Below, in pieces: positions 24,927 through 33,551 of a DNA stretch of 33,551 bases. Each line of letters opens with the position of its first letter. Positions within the stretch are counted from its first letter, which is position 1. The notes beneath the pieces were generated by a model that was not told the origin of the DNA, did no database searches, and worked only from the letters and a program-made list of their open reading frames with translations. Source of the DNA: Scytonema sp. UIC 10036 (GTDB lineage: Bacteria > Cyanobacteriota > Cyanobacteriia > Cyanobacteriales > Nostocaceae); the NCBI RefSeq assembly GCF_009725235.1, contig NZ_WJFC01000142.1, positions 1-33,551 on the forward strand, in the 5' to 3' direction. A program made the position numbers and the translations under genes.

Positions 24927-25193
24927 ATGTGTTTAGCGGTTCCTGGAAAAATCATTAGTATAAACGATGAAAATTCAGTCTTCCGAAATGGAAAAGTTAG
25001 CTTTAGCGGAGTGATTAAAGAAGTTAATCTAGCTTATGTCCCGGAAGCAAAAGTGGATGATTATGTCGTTGTACATGTGGGATTTGCACTAAGCATTCTT
25101 AGTGAAGAACAAGCACAGAAAAATCTAGAATATTGGCAGTATATCCAAAATTTCAAAGAAAAACCTTCTGTTAATTCCGATTTCTATAAATAA
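24927..25193 (+). CDS. hypC: Hydrogenase assembly chaperone HypC
   Basis: 88 residues. It starts MCLAVPGKIISI; the Cys2 exposed after Met removal is the iron-ligand residue of HypC. It shuttles the Fe(CN)2CO unit with HypD to the hydrogenase large subunit precursor. The central NLAYVPEAKVDDYVVVHVGF is the conserved beta-barrel core. It is separated from hypF by a small MITE and from hypD by nifJ and the DHOD-like gene. Confidence 0.96.
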   Translation: MCLAVPGKIISINDENSVFRNGKVSFSGVIKEVNLAYVPEAKVDDYVVVHVGFALSILSEEQAQKNLEYWQYIQNFKEKPSVNSDFYK

Positions 25194-25639
25194 AAATTTT
25201 TGGATTTGATATTCAAACAAAATATCATCAACAATTATTTGAAAACTCTCTAATAACAATCACATTCAAAATGCTATAGAGGTTTTTAGTCTACTGAGGT
25301 ACAAATTTATCTGCGTTCGTCAGCGTTCATCTGCGGTTAATTCATTATCTTGTAACTCACGAAAGTGGTAATTGCTATAAGTAAATCCAAATATAAAACA
25401 ACAAAGAAAAACAGATAGTTAGAAGAGTGCAGTGATATTCAAAAAACTTAAATTCTATACATGGGGGTTTAAATTTATCAAAAAATTCATAAACTTTTCA
25501 TATTTTTTTCATTAAAATACAGATATCATCCAAGAAATTAAAATTGAGAGCGAAAACTAGCAGCACAAGAATATTGCATTAGCAATAATATGTCTACCAG
25601 CTATCAGCAATTCTTAGATAGGATTCAGGGGTAACAACT
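25194..25639. promoter_or_regulatory. Intergenic region upstream of nifJ
   Basis: 446 bp without a gene, very AT-rich near nifJ. It includes a dispersed-repeat-like segment around 25309-25343 (CTGCGTTCGTCAGCGTTCAT), a sequence style I recall as recurring in cyanobacterial spacers. A separate nifJ promoter is likely here. I see no CCTCA tandem site or clear NtcA box. Confidence 0.45.
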
Positions 25640-28600
25640 ATGCAAGAAAAACCATTTGCAACTTTAGACGGGAATGAGGCAGTTGCACGAATCGCTTATC
25701 AACTGAATGAAGTGATAGCCATTTATCCTATTACACCCTCTACACCTATTGGGGAATGGGCTGATGCTTGGTCAGCAGAAGGAAAAGCGAATCTTTGGGG
25801 TACTGTTCCCACAATTATTGAAATGCAAGATGAAGGTGGAGTGGCTGGTACCATCCACGGTGCATTACAAACGGGTGCGCTGAGTACCACATTTACTGCT
25901 TCTCAGGGCTTGTTGCTCATGATACCGAATATGTATAAGATTGCTGGAGAGTTAACAACTACAGTCTTTCATGTTGCATCACGGTCTTTGGCTGCTCAAG
26001 CACTGTCAATTTTTGGCGACCACAGTGATGTCATGGCAACTCGTGCTACAGGCTTTGCTCTCCTTTCTTCTTCTTCGGTACAGGAAGCTCATGACTTTGC
26101 CCTAATTGCTCACGCTGCAACTCTAGAATCTCGAATTCCTTTCTTACACTTTTTTGATGGTTTTCGCACTTCTCATGAAATTTCAAAAATTGAATTGCTG
26201 ACATCATCCGTGTTGCAGGCATTGATTGATGAAAATAAAATTTTAGAACATCGAGCCAGAGCGCTATCTCCCGACCATCCAGTGTTGCGTGGTACAGCAC
26301 AAAATCCAGATATTTATTTTCAAGCACGAGAAACTGTTAATTCTTACTATGCTGCTTGTCCCGATATCGTGCAGAAGGTTATGGACAAGTTTGCAGTATT
26401 AACAGGTAGGCATTATCACTTGTTTGATTATCATGGTGTTGCAGATGCAGAATATGCGATCGCTTTAATGGGATCGGGTTGCGAAGCAGTCCATGAAACA
26501 GTGGACTATCTCAACGCACGAGGTCATAAAGTGGGAGTGCTGAAAGTGCGGTTATACCGTCCTTTTGATGCAAAACAACTCATTGCAGCTTTACCCAAAA
26601 CAGTGAAAGCCATTGCAGTTCTCGATCGCACCAAAGAACCTGGTAGCCAGGGAGAACCTTTGTATTTAGATGTTGTGACCGCAATTTATGAAGCATGGGC
26701 GGCAAAGGGAGAAGAGGAGAAGAGGAGCAGGGGAGCAAGGGAGCAAGGGAGTCAGATAAATTCTTCGCCACTCTGTAAAGTCTTTGGCGGTCGTTATGGA
26801 TTATCTTCTAAAGAGTTCACGCCCGCAATGATTAAAGCTATTTTTGATAATCTTGCAGCAACGGAACCTAAAAATCATTTTACCGTGGGAATCGAAGACG
26901 ATGTGACTTATACAAGTCTCGATTATGACCCTGATTTTTCTATTGAACCGGACAATGTTGTTCGTGCCATCTTCTATGGCTTGGGTTCTGATGGAACGGT
27001 AGGAGCTAATAAAAATTCTATCAAAATTATTGGTGAAGATACTCAAAATTACGCCCAAGGTTATTTTGTTTACGATTCAAAAAAATCTGGTTCTGTGACT
27101 ATTTCTCATTTGCGTTTTGCTTCCCAACCCATTCGCTCAACCTATTTAATCAATAAAGCTAATTTTGTCGCCTGTCATCAATGGGGATTGCTAGAACGCT
27201 TTGATATCCTCAAGCATATTGTTCCAAAAGGGATTTTCTTACTGAACAGCCCGTACCCCCTACAAGATATTTGGAAGCATTTACCTGGGAAAGTGCAAGA
27301 GCACATTGTTAACAAGCAACTTGATTTTTATGCCATCAATGCTTATAAAGTTGCTCGTGACAGTGGCATAGATGGGTATATAAACACGGTGATGCAAGTT
27401 TGTTTTTTTGCTCTTGCTAATGTTTTACCAAGAGATGAAGCGATCGCTCAAATAAAATGTTTTATTGAAAAAAGTTATGATAATAAAGGACATGAAATTG
27501 TCACAAGGAATTTACAAGCTATCGACCATGCTTTAGAAAACTTGTACAAAGTTTCAACTCCAAACTCCATCGAGTGCTTAATTGAAGTCAGCCCACCTGT
27601 CCCTGATTCTGCGAGCACATTTGTTCGTGAAGTCTTGGGCAAGATAATTGCTGGATGTGGTAATGAAGTTCCTGTGAGCGCATTACCCGCAGATGGTACA
27701 TATCCTACAGGAACTGCTCAATATGAAAAGCGCAACATTGCCCGCGAGATTCCAGTGTGGGATTCTGATGTTTGCATACAATGCGGCAAATGCGTGATGG
27801 TTTGCCCCCATAGCGTCATCCGCAGTAAAGTTTACGCTCCCCATCATCTGGAAAATGCACCTGCATCTTTTAAAAGTAGTAATGCCAGAGAGCATGATTG
27901 GAAAGGATTAAAATTCACCATTCAAGTCGCAGCCGAAGATTGTACGGGTTGCGGCATATGTGTTGATGTTTGCCCTGCAAAAAATAAGACACAAGTACGC
28001 CTGAAAGCAATTAATATGCAGCCACAAACACCTTTGCGCGAACAAGAACGGGAAAACTGGAACTTCTTCTTAAGTCTTCCAAATCCAACCCGACAGCAAT
28101 TGAGGCTCGCGCATATTAACCAACAGCAGATGCAGGAACCATTGTTTGAGTTTTCTGGTGCTTGTGCGGGATGTGGAGAAACTCCTTATCTTAAATTATT
28201 AAGTCAGTTGTTTGGCGATCGCGCTTTGATTGCCAATGCTACAGGTTGTTCTTCAATTTATGGTGGTAACTTACCAACAACCCCATGGACTAAAAACGAC
28301 GAAGGTCGCGGTCCCGCTTGGTCAAATTCCCTATTTGAAGACAATGCTGAATTTGGCTTGGGTTTTCGTATTTCTATTGACAAGCAAAGAGAGTTTGCTT
28401 GCGAACTACTGAGACAACTAGCACCAGAAATCGGTGAAACTTTGGTTGAAAACTTGCTAAAAGCACAACCAACAGATGAAGCCGATATTTACGAACAGCG
28501 CCAACAAGTTGCATTACTCAAACAACGCTTAGATGAAATTCTTCTTAATAGAGAGACACTCCATAGCTCGTCTCTACAAGACGAAAATCCAAAATCGAAA

Positions 28601-29287
28601 ATCCTAACTCTGAAATCGCTTGCTGATTTATTAGTAAAAAAGAGTGTGTGGATTGTCGGTGGTGATGGCTGGGCGTATGACATTGGCTTTGGAGGTTTGG
28701 ATCATGTTTTGGCAAGTGGTCGAGATGTCAATATCTTGGTGCTCGACACGGAAGTGTATTCCAACACGGGGGGGCAAATGTCAAAAGCAACACCTCGCGG
28801 TGCTGTTGCGAAATTTGCGACTTCTGGTAAATCAGCAGCAAAAAAAGACTTGGGTTTAATTGCCATGACTTATGGTAATGTTTACGTCGCTAGCGTAGCT
28901 ATGGGTGCAAGAGACGAACACACTTTAAAAGCGTTCCTAGAAGCAGAAGCTTATTCAGGCACATCGTTAATTATTGCATACAGTCATTGCATCGCTCACG
29001 GTATTCATATGAGTACTGCAATGCAAAATCAAAAAGCAATGGTTGATTCTGGTCGGTGGCTGTTGTATCGATTTCATCCCGATCGCATAAAGCGTTCTGA
29101 AAACCCATTACTCTTAGACTCTCATGCTCCTAAAATTCCTATCGAGCAAGATATGTACCTAGAAAATAGGTTTAAGGTATTAACGAGGAGTCATCCAGAG
29201 CAAGCAAAGCAATTACTGCAGCAGACACAACAAGATGTAAACGCTCGCTGGAATCTTTACCAATATTTAGCAGCACAAATTTATTAA
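25640..29287 (+). CDS. nifJ: Pyruvate:ferredoxin/flavodoxin oxidoreductase (PFOR)
   Basis: 1215 residues. It oxidises pyruvate with CoA to acetyl-CoA and CO2 and reduces ferredoxin or flavodoxin, a fermentation or low-redox enzyme that can feed the Hox hydrogenase. Order: pyruvate-binding domain I (YPITPSTPIGEWADAWSAEG), domain II with GGRYGLSSKEFTPAM, the gamma-like domain (FYGLGSDGTVGANKNSIKII), two [4Fe-4S] motifs (CIQCGKCVMVCPHSVI, CTGCGICVDVCPAKN), and the TPP domain (CAGCGETPYLKL, GDGWAYDIGFGGLDHVLASG, EVYSNTGGQMSKATPRGA). Two in-frame low-complexity inserts (~355-374 and ~970-990) lie in linkers. ATG at 25640 follows a GGGG-type site. It probably forms an operon with the DHOD-like gene and hypD. 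Confidence 0.97.
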   Translation: MQEKPFATLDGNEAVARIAYQLNEVIAIYPITPSTPIGEWADAWSAEGKANLWGTVPTIIEMQDEGGVAGTIHGALQTGALSTTFTASQGLLLMIPNMYKIAGELTTTVFHVASRSLAAQALSIFGDHSDVMATRATGFALLSSSSVQEAHDFALIAHAATLESRIPFLHFFDGFRTSHEISKIELLTSSVLQALIDENKILEHRARALSPDHPVLRGTAQNPDIYFQARETVNSYYAACPDIVQKVMDKFAVLTGRHYHLFDYHGVADAEYAIALMGSGCEAVHETVDYLNARGHKVGVLKVRLYRPFDAKQLIAALPKTVKAIAVLDRTKEPGSQGEPLYLDVVTAIYEAWAAKGEEEKRSRGAREQGSQINSSPLCKVFGGRYGLSSKEFTPAMIKAIFDNLAATEPKNHFTVGIEDDVTYTSLDYDPDFSIEPDNVVRAIFYGLGSDGTVGANKNSIKIIGEDTQNYAQGYFVYDSKKSGSVTISHLRFASQPIRSTYLINKANFVACHQWGLLERFDILKHIVPKGIFLLNSPYPLQDIWKHLPGKVQEHIVNKQLDFYAINAYKVARDSGIDGYINTVMQVCFFALANVLPRDEAIAQIKCFIEKSYDNKGHEIVTRNLQAIDHALENLYKVSTPNSIECLIEVSPPVPDSASTFVREVLGKIIAGCGNEVPVSALPADGTYPTGTAQYEKRNIAREIPVWDSDVCIQCGKCVMVCPHSVIRSKVYAPHHLENAPASFKSSNAREHDWKGLKFTIQVAAEDCTGCGICVDVCPAKNKTQVRLKAINMQPQTPLREQERENWNFFLSLPNPTRQQLRLAHINQQQMQEPLFEFSGACAGCGETPYLKLLSQLFGDRALIANATGCSSIYGGNLPTTPWTKNDEGRGPAWSNSLFEDNAEFGLGFRISIDKQREFACELLRQLAPEIGETLVENLLKAQPTDEADIYEQRQQVALLKQRLDEILLNRETLHSSSLQDENPKSKILTLKSLADLLVKKSVWIVGGDGWAYDIGFGGLDHVLASGRDVNILVLDTEVYSNTGGQMSKATPRGAVAKFATSGKSAAKKDLGLIAMTYGNVYVASVAMGARDEHTLKAFLEAEAYSGTSLIIAYSHCIAHGIHMSTAMQNQKAMVDSGRWLLYRFHPDRIKRSENPLLLDSHAPKIPIEQDMYLENRFKVLTRSHPEQAKQLLQQTQQDVNARWNLYQYLAAQIY
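26699..26757. repeat. Purine-rich repeat insertion inside nifJ
   Basis: GGGAGCAAGGGAGCAAGGGA and surrounding GAGAAGAGG units encode roughly KGEEEKRSRGAREQGSQ, just before the conserved GGRYGLSS. It keeps the frame. Other PFORs I recall lack this stretch, so it looks like an inserted simple repeat. Confidence 0.6.
28549..28608. repeat. Second repeat-like insertion inside nifJ
   Basis: AGAGAC and GTCTCT flank a short hairpin-like segment (near 28552-28576), followed by heptamer-type CCAAAATCGAAAATCC. It encodes RETLHSSSLQDENPKSKILT in frame, just before the conserved LADLLVKKSVWIVGGDG. Confidence 0.5.
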
Positions 29288-29306
29288 ATTATGAGGAGCT
29301 TTGATT

Positions 29307-30344
29307 GTGACTATAGATCTTACCACAACATATATGGGACTGGAGCTAAAATCGCCTCTTGTTCCTTCTGCATCTCCGTTTTCTGAGGACATCGATCGTA
29401 TTAAAGAGATGGAAGATGCAGGTGCAAGTGCAGTCGTCATGCATTCTCTTTTTGAAGAGCAGTTGCAGCTAGAGCATGATGAACTACACCATCACTTAAC
29501 TCAAGGGAGTGAAAGTTATGCTGAAGCCCTGACTTACTTCCCAAAACCCCTATTCTTTCGCGTCGATCCAGAAGAGTATCTCGACCATATCCGTAAATCT
29601 AAAGAAAAAGTGAGCATTCCAATTATTGCCAGTCTGAATGGTTCTTCTTTAAGTGGCTGGACGAGTTATGCAAGCAAGATTCAACAAGCAGGAGCTGATG
29701 CCCTAGAATTAAATATTTACTATGTACCAACAGATATGGATTTGGTTGCCCAACAAATTGAAGAAACCTATATTGATATTTTTAAGGCAGTCAAAGCCAC
29801 AGTGACAATTCCTGTTGCTGTGAAGCTCAGCCCTTTTTTCACAAATATAGGAAATATGGCAAAGCGTTTGGATGCAGCAGGAGCAAATGCTTTAGTGCTA
29901 TTCAATCGCTTTTACCAACCAGACATTAACCTGAAAACATTAGAAGTTGAGCCTCACATCCTCTTGAGTACACCGGAAGCAATGCGATTACCACTGCGTT
30001 GGATTGCAATTCTCCACGGGCGTATTCATGCCAGTCTAGCAGCAACAAGTGGTATTTATACAGGAGTTGATGCTATCAAAATGCTGATGGCGGGTGCAAA
30101 TATCACCATGCTTTGTTCGGTGCTCCTACAACATGGTATCAATCATATCCCAACTATTGAAGGGCAAATGCGGAAATGGATGGAGGAACACGAGTATGAG
30201 TCTGTCAAGCAATTACAAGGTAGTATGAGCCAGCAGCATTGTTCTAACCCCAGTGTATTTGAACGCGTTCAGTACATGCGGGCAATTCAAACCTTGAAAC
30301 CAGGATGGAGAAAAAACATCGAACCCTCTCATTATTTTGGATAA
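29307..30344 (+). CDS. Dihydroorotate dehydrogenase-like flavoprotein
   Basis: About 345 residues, a PyrD-type TIM barrel that probably binds FMN. The GTG at 29307 is preferred because GAGGAG (29293-29298) is 8 bp before it; the in-frame TTG at 29301 is too close. The core includes [50 protein letters not shown] and [11 protein letters not shown]. The usual catalytic loop N-x-S-C-P-N of class 1 enzymes is replaced by NIYYVPTD, so it is probably not a true pyrimidine-synthesis DHOD. It belongs to the DHOD-like group, whose substrate is unknown. It is 19 bp after nifJ and 2 bp before hypD, suggesting a redox role linked to PFOR. Confidence 0.88.
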   Translation: MTIDLTTTYMGLELKSPLVPSASPFSEDIDRIKEMEDAGASAVVMHSLFEEQLQLEHDELHHHLTQGSESYAEALTYFPKPLFFRVDPEEYLDHIRKSKEKVSIPIIASLNGSSLSGWTSYASKIQQAGADALELNIYYVPTDMDLVAQQIEETYIDIFKAVKATVTIPVAVKLSPFFTNIGNMAKRLDAAGANALVLFNRFYQPDINLKTLEVEPHILLSTPEAMRLPLRWIAILHGRIHASLAATSGIYTGVDAIKMLMAGANITMLCSVLLQHGINHIPTIEGQMRKWMEEHEYESVKQLQGSMSQQHCSNPSVFERVQYMRAIQTLKPGWRKNIEPSHYFG

Positions 30345-30346
30345 AA

Positions 30347-31453
30347 ATGAAATTTATTGACGAATATCGTGATGCCAAAGCGGCTCAACTTTATGCCAAA
30401 GCAATTGCTCAGCTCGCAACCAAGCCTTGGACAATTATGGAAATTTGTGGGGGACAAACGCATTCTATTGTCAAATTTGGTATAGATCGACTACTTCCTC
30501 AAGAAATTACTTTAATTCATGGTCCGGGATGCCCGGTTTGCGTAACTCCCGTGGAGTTAATCGATCGAGCAATTGCGCTTTCTTCCGATCCAGGCGTTAT
30601 CTTTTGCTCTTTTGGTGATATGATGCGCGTTCCCGGTAGCATGGGAAAAGATTTGCTTGCAGTCAAGGCTATGGGTGGAGATATTCGTATTGTTTACTCG
30701 CCTTTAGATGCTTTAAAAATTGCTCGAGCAAATTGCGATCGCCAAATTGTCTTTTTTGCAGTGGGATTTGAAACAACTGCACCTGCAACAGCAATGGCTG
30801 TTTATCAGGCGCACCTACAGAATATTCATAATTTTTCTCTACTGGTATCTCATGTACTTGTTCCTCCGGCGATGGAAGTTATTCTTTCTTCCTCTGACAA
30901 TCAAGTGCAGGGTTTTTTGGCAGCGGGACATGTTTGCACTGTCATGGGATATACAGAGTATGAATCTATTGCTGAAAAATATCATATTCCTATCGTGGTG
31001 ACGGGCTTTGAGCCATTAGATATTTTTCAAGGTTTATATTTATGTATTAAACAGTTATGTGAAGGGCGATCGCAAGTTGAAAATCAGTATATACGTTCGG
31101 TTTGCCGTGTTGGGAATGAAGTTGCACAGCAACTCATTCGAGAAGTATTTGAAAGAGTACCGAGAAAGTGGCGAGGAATCGGAGAGATTCCACAAAGTGG
31201 GTTGGGGTTACGCGAGAAATACATTGAATTCGATGCCCAAAAGCGTTTTCAGCTTGATAATTTCACGGTGCAAGAATCTAGTGAATGTATTAGCGGACTC
31301 ATTTTACAAGGTATAAAGAAACCTTACGAATGTTCTGCTTTTAGTAGAATTTGTACCCCAGAACATCCTCTTGGTGCGCCAATGGTGTCATCTGAAGGCG
31401 CTTGTGCGGCATACTATCGTTATCGCTATCAGCAACACTCAACAATAAAGTAA
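30347..31453 (+). CDS. hypD: Hydrogenase maturation protein HypD
   Basis: 368 residues from the ATG at 30347 ([20 protein letters not shown]), 2 bp after the DHOD-like stop. A longer frame starting at 30305 lies inside that gene. HypD is the iron-sulfur scaffold that, with HypC, builds the Fe(CN)2CO unit. Motifs are intact: [36 protein letters not shown], and the C-terminal cluster [20 protein letters not shown] with a further Cys in [12 protein letters not shown]. Confidence 0.96.
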   Translation: MKFIDEYRDAKAAQLYAKAIAQLATKPWTIMEICGGQTHSIVKFGIDRLLPQEITLIHGPGCPVCVTPVELIDRAIALSSDPGVIFCSFGDMMRVPGSMGKDLLAVKAMGGDIRIVYSPLDALKIARANCDRQIVFFAVGFETTAPATAMAVYQAHLQNIHNFSLLVSHVLVPPAMEVILSSSDNQVQGFLAAGHVCTVMGYTEYESIAEKYHIPIVVTGFEPLDIFQGLYLCIKQLCEGRSQVENQYIRSVCRVGNEVAQQLIREVFERVPRKWRGIGEIPQSGLGLREKYIEFDAQKRFQLDNFTVQESSECISGLILQGIKKPYECSAFSRICTPEHPLGAPMVSSEGACAAYYRYRYQQHSTIK

Positions 31454-31522
31454 AGTTATGAATTTTGGTTGTGTATTGTTTAATACAAACCAATAGAGAC
31501 AATCGCCTTTGAGTAATCTTTT

Positions 31523-32542
31523 ATGACCTGTCCCCTACCAATTCAACAATACCCTACCGTTTTGCTAGCACATGGTGGTGGTGGTAAATTAATGCATCAA
31601 TTGATTTCACAAATGTTTTTATCTACCTTTGGGACTTTCAACCAGTCTCAACATGATGCAGCAACACTTTATCTCACAAGTAGCAAAATAGCTTTTACAA
31701 CTGATTCTTATATTGTTCAACCACTATTTTTCCCTGGTGGTGATATTGGTTCGTTAGCAGTGAATGGTACTGTCAACGATTTGGCAATGGCGGGTGCGCG
31801 TCCTCTCTACCTCAGTTTGAGTTTTATTCTAGAAGAAGGGTTACCGATGGAAACCCTATGGAAGGTGGTACAATCTATTCAGCAAGCGTCCCAAGCAGCG
31901 AACGTGCAAATAGTCACTGGTGACACCAAAATTCTTAATAAAGGGAAGGGGGATGGAATTTTTATTAACACCACAGGCATTGGTATTATTGAACACCAGC
32001 AAAAAATATTACCACAAAGCGTTCAAAAGGGTGATGTGCTGCTGTTGAATGGCGACATCGGGAGACATGGTATTGCTATTATGGCCCTTAGAGAAGGATT
32101 AGAGTTTGAGACGACAATAGAAAGTGATTCAGCACCCCTTGCCGATTTGGTTTTACAGCTTTTAGCAGCAGGGATAGAAATTCATTGTCTGCGAGATTTA
32201 ACGCGGGGAGGTTTGGCGAGTGCGTTAAATGAAATTGCTGATGCTGCTGGTGTTGAAATTACCATTGATGAAAATCAGATTCCCGTTCGTGAAGACGTGC
32301 AAGGAGCGTGTGAAATTTTAGGATTTGACCCCTTATATGTAGCTAATGAAGGGCGTTTTGTCGCTTTTATACCAGCAGCAGATGCTTGGAAAGCTTTGGC
32401 GATCCTACAGCCTTATAGTAATGCTTGTATTATTGGTAGTGTAACTGAGAAATCTTCCGGTGTCGTGAAGATGAAAAGTAAAATTGGTGCTACTCGTATT
32501 GTTGATATGTTAAGCGGAGAACAGTTACCGCGAATTTGTTGA
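31523..32542 (+). CDS. hypE: Hydrogenase maturation protein HypE
   Basis: 339 residues, AIR-synthase-like fold. HypE accepts the carbamoyl group from HypF on its C-terminal Cys and dehydrates it with ATP to a thiocyanate, the CN donor. The terminal PRIC is intact. Also present are [59 protein letters not shown] and [16 protein letters not shown]. It follows hypD by 69 bp. Downstream of the stop only gene fragments are found. Confidence 0.97.
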   Translation: MTCPLPIQQYPTVLLAHGGGGKLMHQLISQMFLSTFGTFNQSQHDAATLYLTSSKIAFTTDSYIVQPLFFPGGDIGSLAVNGTVNDLAMAGARPLYLSLSFILEEGLPMETLWKVVQSIQQASQAANVQIVTGDTKILNKGKGDGIFINTTGIGIIEHQQKILPQSVQKGDVLLLNGDIGRHGIAIMALREGLEFETTIESDSAPLADLVLQLLAAGIEIHCLRDLTRGGLASALNEIADAAGVEITIDENQIPVREDVQGACEILGFDPLYVANEGRFVAFIPAADAWKALAILQPYSNACIIGSVTEKSSGVVKMKSKIGATRIVDMLSGEQLPRIC

Positions 32543-32564
32543 TCGTGGGTTGCGATCTAGCGTT

Positions 32565-32750
32565 AGAAATCAGTTTAGTGCAGATGCACGCGACAATTTA
32601 GGAGTGGTTTTATGTCAGCAAGGTAAACTGGATGAGGCAATTGCTGAATTTTGACAAGCCGTTCCGCTCGCTCCTTATTTCGCCGAAACTCACCTCAATT
32701 TAGGGTTGGCTTTAGGTAGACAGGGTAACAAACAGGAAGCGATCGCAGAA
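32565..32750 (+). pseudogene. TPR-repeat gene fragment
   Basis: One frame reads ARDNLGVVLCQQGKLDEAIA, then an internal TGA at 32652-32654, then AETHLNLGLALGRQGNKQEA. These are two tetratricopeptide repeats. Neither a start nor an end of the gene is present. It abuts the duplicated hsp20/CBS-CP12 segment at 32751. Confidence 0.75.
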
Positions 32751-32917
32751 CTACCGAGCCGATTGCACAAGAAGCAAAAGCAGAAAAAATATAGTTTTTG
32801 CAAAGACGATAGAAAGGAAAACATCATGACTGTTAATATGTTAACAGCCGCAGACATCATGACTCAAGATGTGGCGACAATCCGCAGTTCGGCAACTGTG
32901 GCTGAGGCAGTTCGACT
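32751..32917 (+). repeat. 167-bp duplicate of the hsp20-end/CBS-CP12-start junction
   Basis: Collinear with 5071-5237, no gaps, 7 mismatches by my count (about 96%). It contains the end of hsp20, where the stop TAA has become CAA, the spacer, and the first 30 codons of CBS-CP12 with its ribosome binding site. The CBS frame is then lost as the sequence changes to an alpha-2-macroglobulin fragment. Confidence 0.88.
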
Positions 32918-33179
32918 AAAGTTCTACCAAAGAACCTTAAAATATTACAAAGTTTGCTAGCATTACGCCGTCATGGTACATGGCAAACTCATTATGACAA
33001 TGCTCAAGCACTGATAGCTTTGGTGGAATACAGCCAACTGCAACCAACACCACCCAATTTTGTTGCGACAGTGCAATTGGCTGGTAAGAAATTGGGACAG
33101 CAAAAATTTGAAGGTTACCGCAATCCAAGTTTGGCGGTGAAGGTTCCAATGGACAAGTTACCTCGCGGGCGTCACGATC
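32918..33179 (+). pseudogene. Alpha-2-macroglobulin family protein fragment
   Basis: From the exact end of the duplicated segment one frame reads KVLPKNLKILQSLLALRRHG, TWQTHYDNAQALIALVEYSQ, and on to VPMDKLPRGRHDLQLQK. This resembles the region near the C-terminus of bacterial alpha-2-macroglobulin (YfaS-like) proteins, though I recognise it from memory only. No start, thioester region or natural end is present. Confidence 0.6.
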
Positions 33180-33380
33180 TACAACTACAAAAATATTGTC
33201 ATCTATGAAGATGCTATGAACTCTGGTTACGGACAGTCTTGTCGGGGTTACTTTTTGCTCAAATACTTAGGTTGCGAGCGGGTTTCTGTTCTACACGGTG
33301 GTTATCAAGCATGGTTAGCCGCCCAAATGCCAACGACTGCAGAAGTTCCAATTCCGGTTCTTTCGGACATAGCGTGCTAA
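33180..33380 (+). pseudogene. Rhodanese-like sulfurtransferase C-terminal fragment
   Basis: A frame beginning at the end of the alpha-2-macroglobulin piece reads NIVIYEDAMNSGYGQSCRGY, then LLKYLGCERVSVLHGGYQAW, and stops at 33378-33380. YLG...V..L.GGYQAW is the typical end of a rhodanese domain before the active-site region of tandem proteins. The N-terminal part is missing and there is no start. Confidence 0.65.
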
Positions 33381-33551
33381 ATTTTCCGGAAAATTTATAA
33401 TTATGCTTTATTTGCAAGGCTTACAGACACTTATAGTTTCAATTTTAGAAAAGAATACTGTTATGAAGGGAATAATGGCTGTAATACAATTCAGGTAAGA
33501 GTTTTCCGCTAATTTTCTCCTAAAAATAGCACGCTAAGTACGCAAGAGCCA
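33381..33551. other. Right edge, no gene seen
   Basis: 171 bp to the end of the window. A perfect 18-bp palindrome, AAATTTTCCGGAAAATTT, spans 33379-33396 across the rhodanese stop. Nothing else is supported. Confidence 0.4.

Noticed and set aside
31454..31522. Hairpin between hypD and hypE (TATTGTTTAATA region) as a terminator
   Set aside because: The stem is short and imperfect with no U-tract, and the two genes are likely co-transcribed.
32706..32960. 84-residue frame combining TPR and CBS sequence as a real fusion gene
   Set aside because: It is bounded by fragment joins, contains the hsp20-CBS spacer read as protein and ends after 25 residues of CBS. It is a by-product of the mosaic.

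Overview
The window is chromosomal DNA from a cyanobacterium, most likely a filamentous multicellular one. The evidence is frequent GCGATCGC (HIP1) octamers inside coding sequence, heptanucleotide tandem repeats and MITE-like dispersed repeats of cyanobacterial type, a CP12 domain, a phytochrome-like GAF histidine kinase and a cyanobacterial bidirectional [NiFe] hydrogenase. The genus is inference only.

Layout. (1) 1-4.1 kb: a degraded STAND-type NTPase whose WD40 half (14 blades) is still open, then a frameshifted, truncated ISAs1-family transposase. (2) 4.2-6.9 kb: a stress block of Hsp20, a CBS-CP12 fusion and a universal stress protein. Hsp20 and Usp are each preceded by a copy of the same ~219-bp element. 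(3) 7-17 kb, plus strand: a three-PAS hybrid histidine kinase, then hoxE, hoxF, a MITE, a DUF6544/DUF6920-like membrane-anchored protein, hoxU, hoxY, a 31-residue membrane peptide, an unrecognised 411-residue protein and hoxH. (4) 17-21.2 kb, minus strand: a three-gene signalling operon of a cyanobacteriochrome-like GAF histidine kinase, an Rcp1-type response regulator and a hybrid kinase related to the one upstream of hoxE. (5) 21.5-32.5 kb, plus strand: maturation and fermentation genes hoxW (frameshifted), hypA, hypF, hypC, nifJ (pyruvate:ferredoxin/flavodoxin oxidoreductase), a DHOD-like flavoprotein, hypD and hypE. hypB is absent. (6) 32.5-33.4 kb: a mosaic of abutting gene fragments (TPR, Hsp20/CBS-CP12 junction, alpha-2-macroglobulin, rhodanese).

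How it may work together (inference): PFOR and the Hox diaphorase-hydrogenase deal with reductant in dark or anoxic conditions, Hyp/HoxW build the NiFe site, CBS-CP12 would tune the Calvin cycle to redox and adenylate state, and the sensor kinases, one a likely bilin photoreceptor, would sense the light or redox transition. The strongest new signal is a tandem motif, TCCTCA-N5-TCCTCA (11-bp period). It lies 71-80 bp upstream of the start codons of hsp20, usp and hoxW, suggesting that one response regulator controls the stress genes and the hydrogenase maturation operon. The unrecognised 411-residue protein directly before hoxH is the best candidate for an undescribed component.
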